NCBI GenBank assembly: GCA_964415255.1
Contig: CAYQAC010000236.1
Location: 1-6,771 of the forward strand
Length of the DNA: 6,771 nucleotides
Source: JAHBVY01 sp964415255
GTDB lineage: Bacteria; Myxococcota_A; Polyangia; Polyangiales; Polyangiaceae
Reading direction: 5' to 3'
Of this stretch, positions 5,941 to 6,771 are shown in pieces (position 1 is the stretch's first letter; the number at the start of each line of letters is the position of its first letter). Under the pieces are notes generated by a model. The model did no database searches. It had not been told where the DNA came from and saw only the letters and a program-made list of their open reading frames with translations. The position numbers were made by a program, and so were the translations under genes.

Positions 5941-6771
5941 TTAGAGGTAGAGCCGACCGTCGAAGCCGAAGCGGACGTACACCAGGTAGGCCGTCTCGAA
6001 GGGGTTCAGATCGACCGAGGCGCCCACCTGGAGCATGGCGGTGGCGGTCTGGCGCTCGGCGAAGCGCCGGAGCGGGCGGTATTCGTAGAACGGGAAGTCG
6101 AGCTCCACCGCGGTGAAGTCTTCGCGCTCGCCGTTCACTGGCTTGAAGCTCGGGGTGCCGAACAGCGCGCCGTAGATGTTCACCCCCACCTCGCGGAACA
6201 GGATGAGCTGGTGCGGGCCGCTGCGTTTCCACAGGCGAAATAGACCACCGTCGGCTGCCATCAGGCCGAGCTGCTTACCCGCTTGGAAGTCGAAGGCCAT
6301 CACCAGCGGTAGCAGCACCAGGGTGTCGGCCGGGAGCAGCAGCTGCGGCAGCCGGAGCCTCACCCCCAACCCAAGCCGCGATGGCACCCGATCGCCCGCT
6401 TTGCCGTGGGTGCGATCGTCCACGCACGGGCTCGGGCACGCGAGGTCCTTCTCACGCGCGGCGGCCACCCCGCTCAGCTGCAGGAACACCACGCCATCGG
6501 TGCTGCTGGTGACGATGCCCTCGAAGCCGTAGCCCATGGCGAGGCCCACCTCGAGGTCCGTGTGCAGGCGCGGCACCAGCGCTGGCGCGGGGCTCTGGTA
6601 GCCGCTGAAGTTTCCTCCGCTTCGGATCCCTGAGTAGAAGCGCACGAACGCGCCGACCTCGTTGGTGAAGCGGGGCAGGTGCGCGTCGTTCGAGCCGAGC
6701 GCGGGGCGCAGCGTCTGGTTCAGGACCTCCAGCGCCAGCGGGTGCGAGGCGAACGCGGCGAGCATCGTGGG
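5941..6771 (-). CDS. Unknown protein, beta-strand-rich, possibly outer-membrane; 5' end cut by window edge
   Basis: I do not recognise a characterised family. The frame is open to the right edge and ends at TAA (5943-5941). An ATG at 6765-6763 would give 274 residues, but the frame continues upstream and no signal peptide follows that ATG, so the true start is probably outside the window. Numbering from that ATG, alternating polar/hydrophobic stretches recur: DLEVGLAMGYGFEGIV (70-85), RLGLGVRLRLP (130-140), QLILFREVGVNIYGALF (186-202), FTAVELDFPFYEYRPL (217-232) and AYLVYVRFGFDGRLYL (259-274). The last ends in a strand with aromatic residues at the C-terminus, as in outer-membrane barrels. 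Two close cysteines (C110, C114) might form a disulfide in a loop. The stop lies 15 bases before the kinase GTG, indicating one operon. Outer-membrane placement is inference; a secreted or periplasmic beta-sandwich is the main alternative. Confidence 0.7.
   Translation of the reverse strand, partial: PTMLAAFASHPLALEVLNQTLRPALGSNDAHLPRFTNEVGAFVRFYSGIRSGGNFSGYQSPAPALVPRLHTDLEVGLAMGYGFEGIVTSSTDGVVFLQLSGVAAAREKDLACPSPCVDDRTHGKAGDRVPSRLGLGVRLRLPQLLLPADTLVLLPLVMAFDFQAGKQLGLMAADGGLFRLWKRSGPHQLILFREVGVNIYGALFGTPSFKPVNGEREDFTAVELDFPFYEYRPLRRFAERQTATAMLQVGASVDLNPFETAYLVYVRFGFDGRLYL

Overview
The window is high-GC bacterial DNA with every supportable gene on the minus strand. It looks like a myxobacterium or relative (Myxococcota), probably from a draft or metagenome assembly. 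That rests on GC-rich codon third positions, a soluble Hanks-type Ser/Thr kinase fused to a large sensor-like domain, and a HADH-first/ECH-last FadN-type beta-oxidation enzyme. The taxonomic call is inference. A run of 10 Ns at 2008-2017 marks a scaffold join.

Transcription runs right to left. At the right edge (5941-6771) is the 3' part of a gene of unknown function whose product looks beta-strand-rich and may sit in the outer membrane. Fifteen bases after its stop begins a 678-residue Ser/Thr protein kinase (5925-3889). It has an N-terminal catalytic domain with all key residues and a C-terminal domain that reads as a beta-propeller. These two genes probably share a transcript.

A gene-free stretch of about 405 bases (3484-3888) follows. 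It holds several inverted repeats, including a perfect 15-bp palindrome with a 3-base centre (3781-3813) and a 51-base imperfect hairpin (3684-3734). They could be transcription end structures for the kinase transcript or regulatory sites for the next operon.

The left half is a fatty-acid beta-oxidation operon. A FadN-like 3-hydroxyacyl-CoA dehydrogenase/enoyl-CoA hydratase fusion (3483-1088, interrupted by the N gap) is followed after 17 bases by an acetyl-CoA acyltransferase (thiolase, 1070 to beyond the left edge). Together they cover hydration, oxidation and thiolytic cleavage of acyl-CoA. Only the acyl-CoA dehydrogenase step is not visible here.

The apparent reading-frame break in fadN is best explained as an assembly artefact. 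Removing 26 bases at the join (10 Ns, 14 unmatched bases, 2 duplicated bases) restores one 789-codon frame with a family-like junction. I found no mobile element, CRISPR array, tRNA or rRNA, and no convincing novel multi-gene system. The least explained items are the kinase's C-terminal domain, its barrel-like neighbour, and the inverted-repeat cluster.
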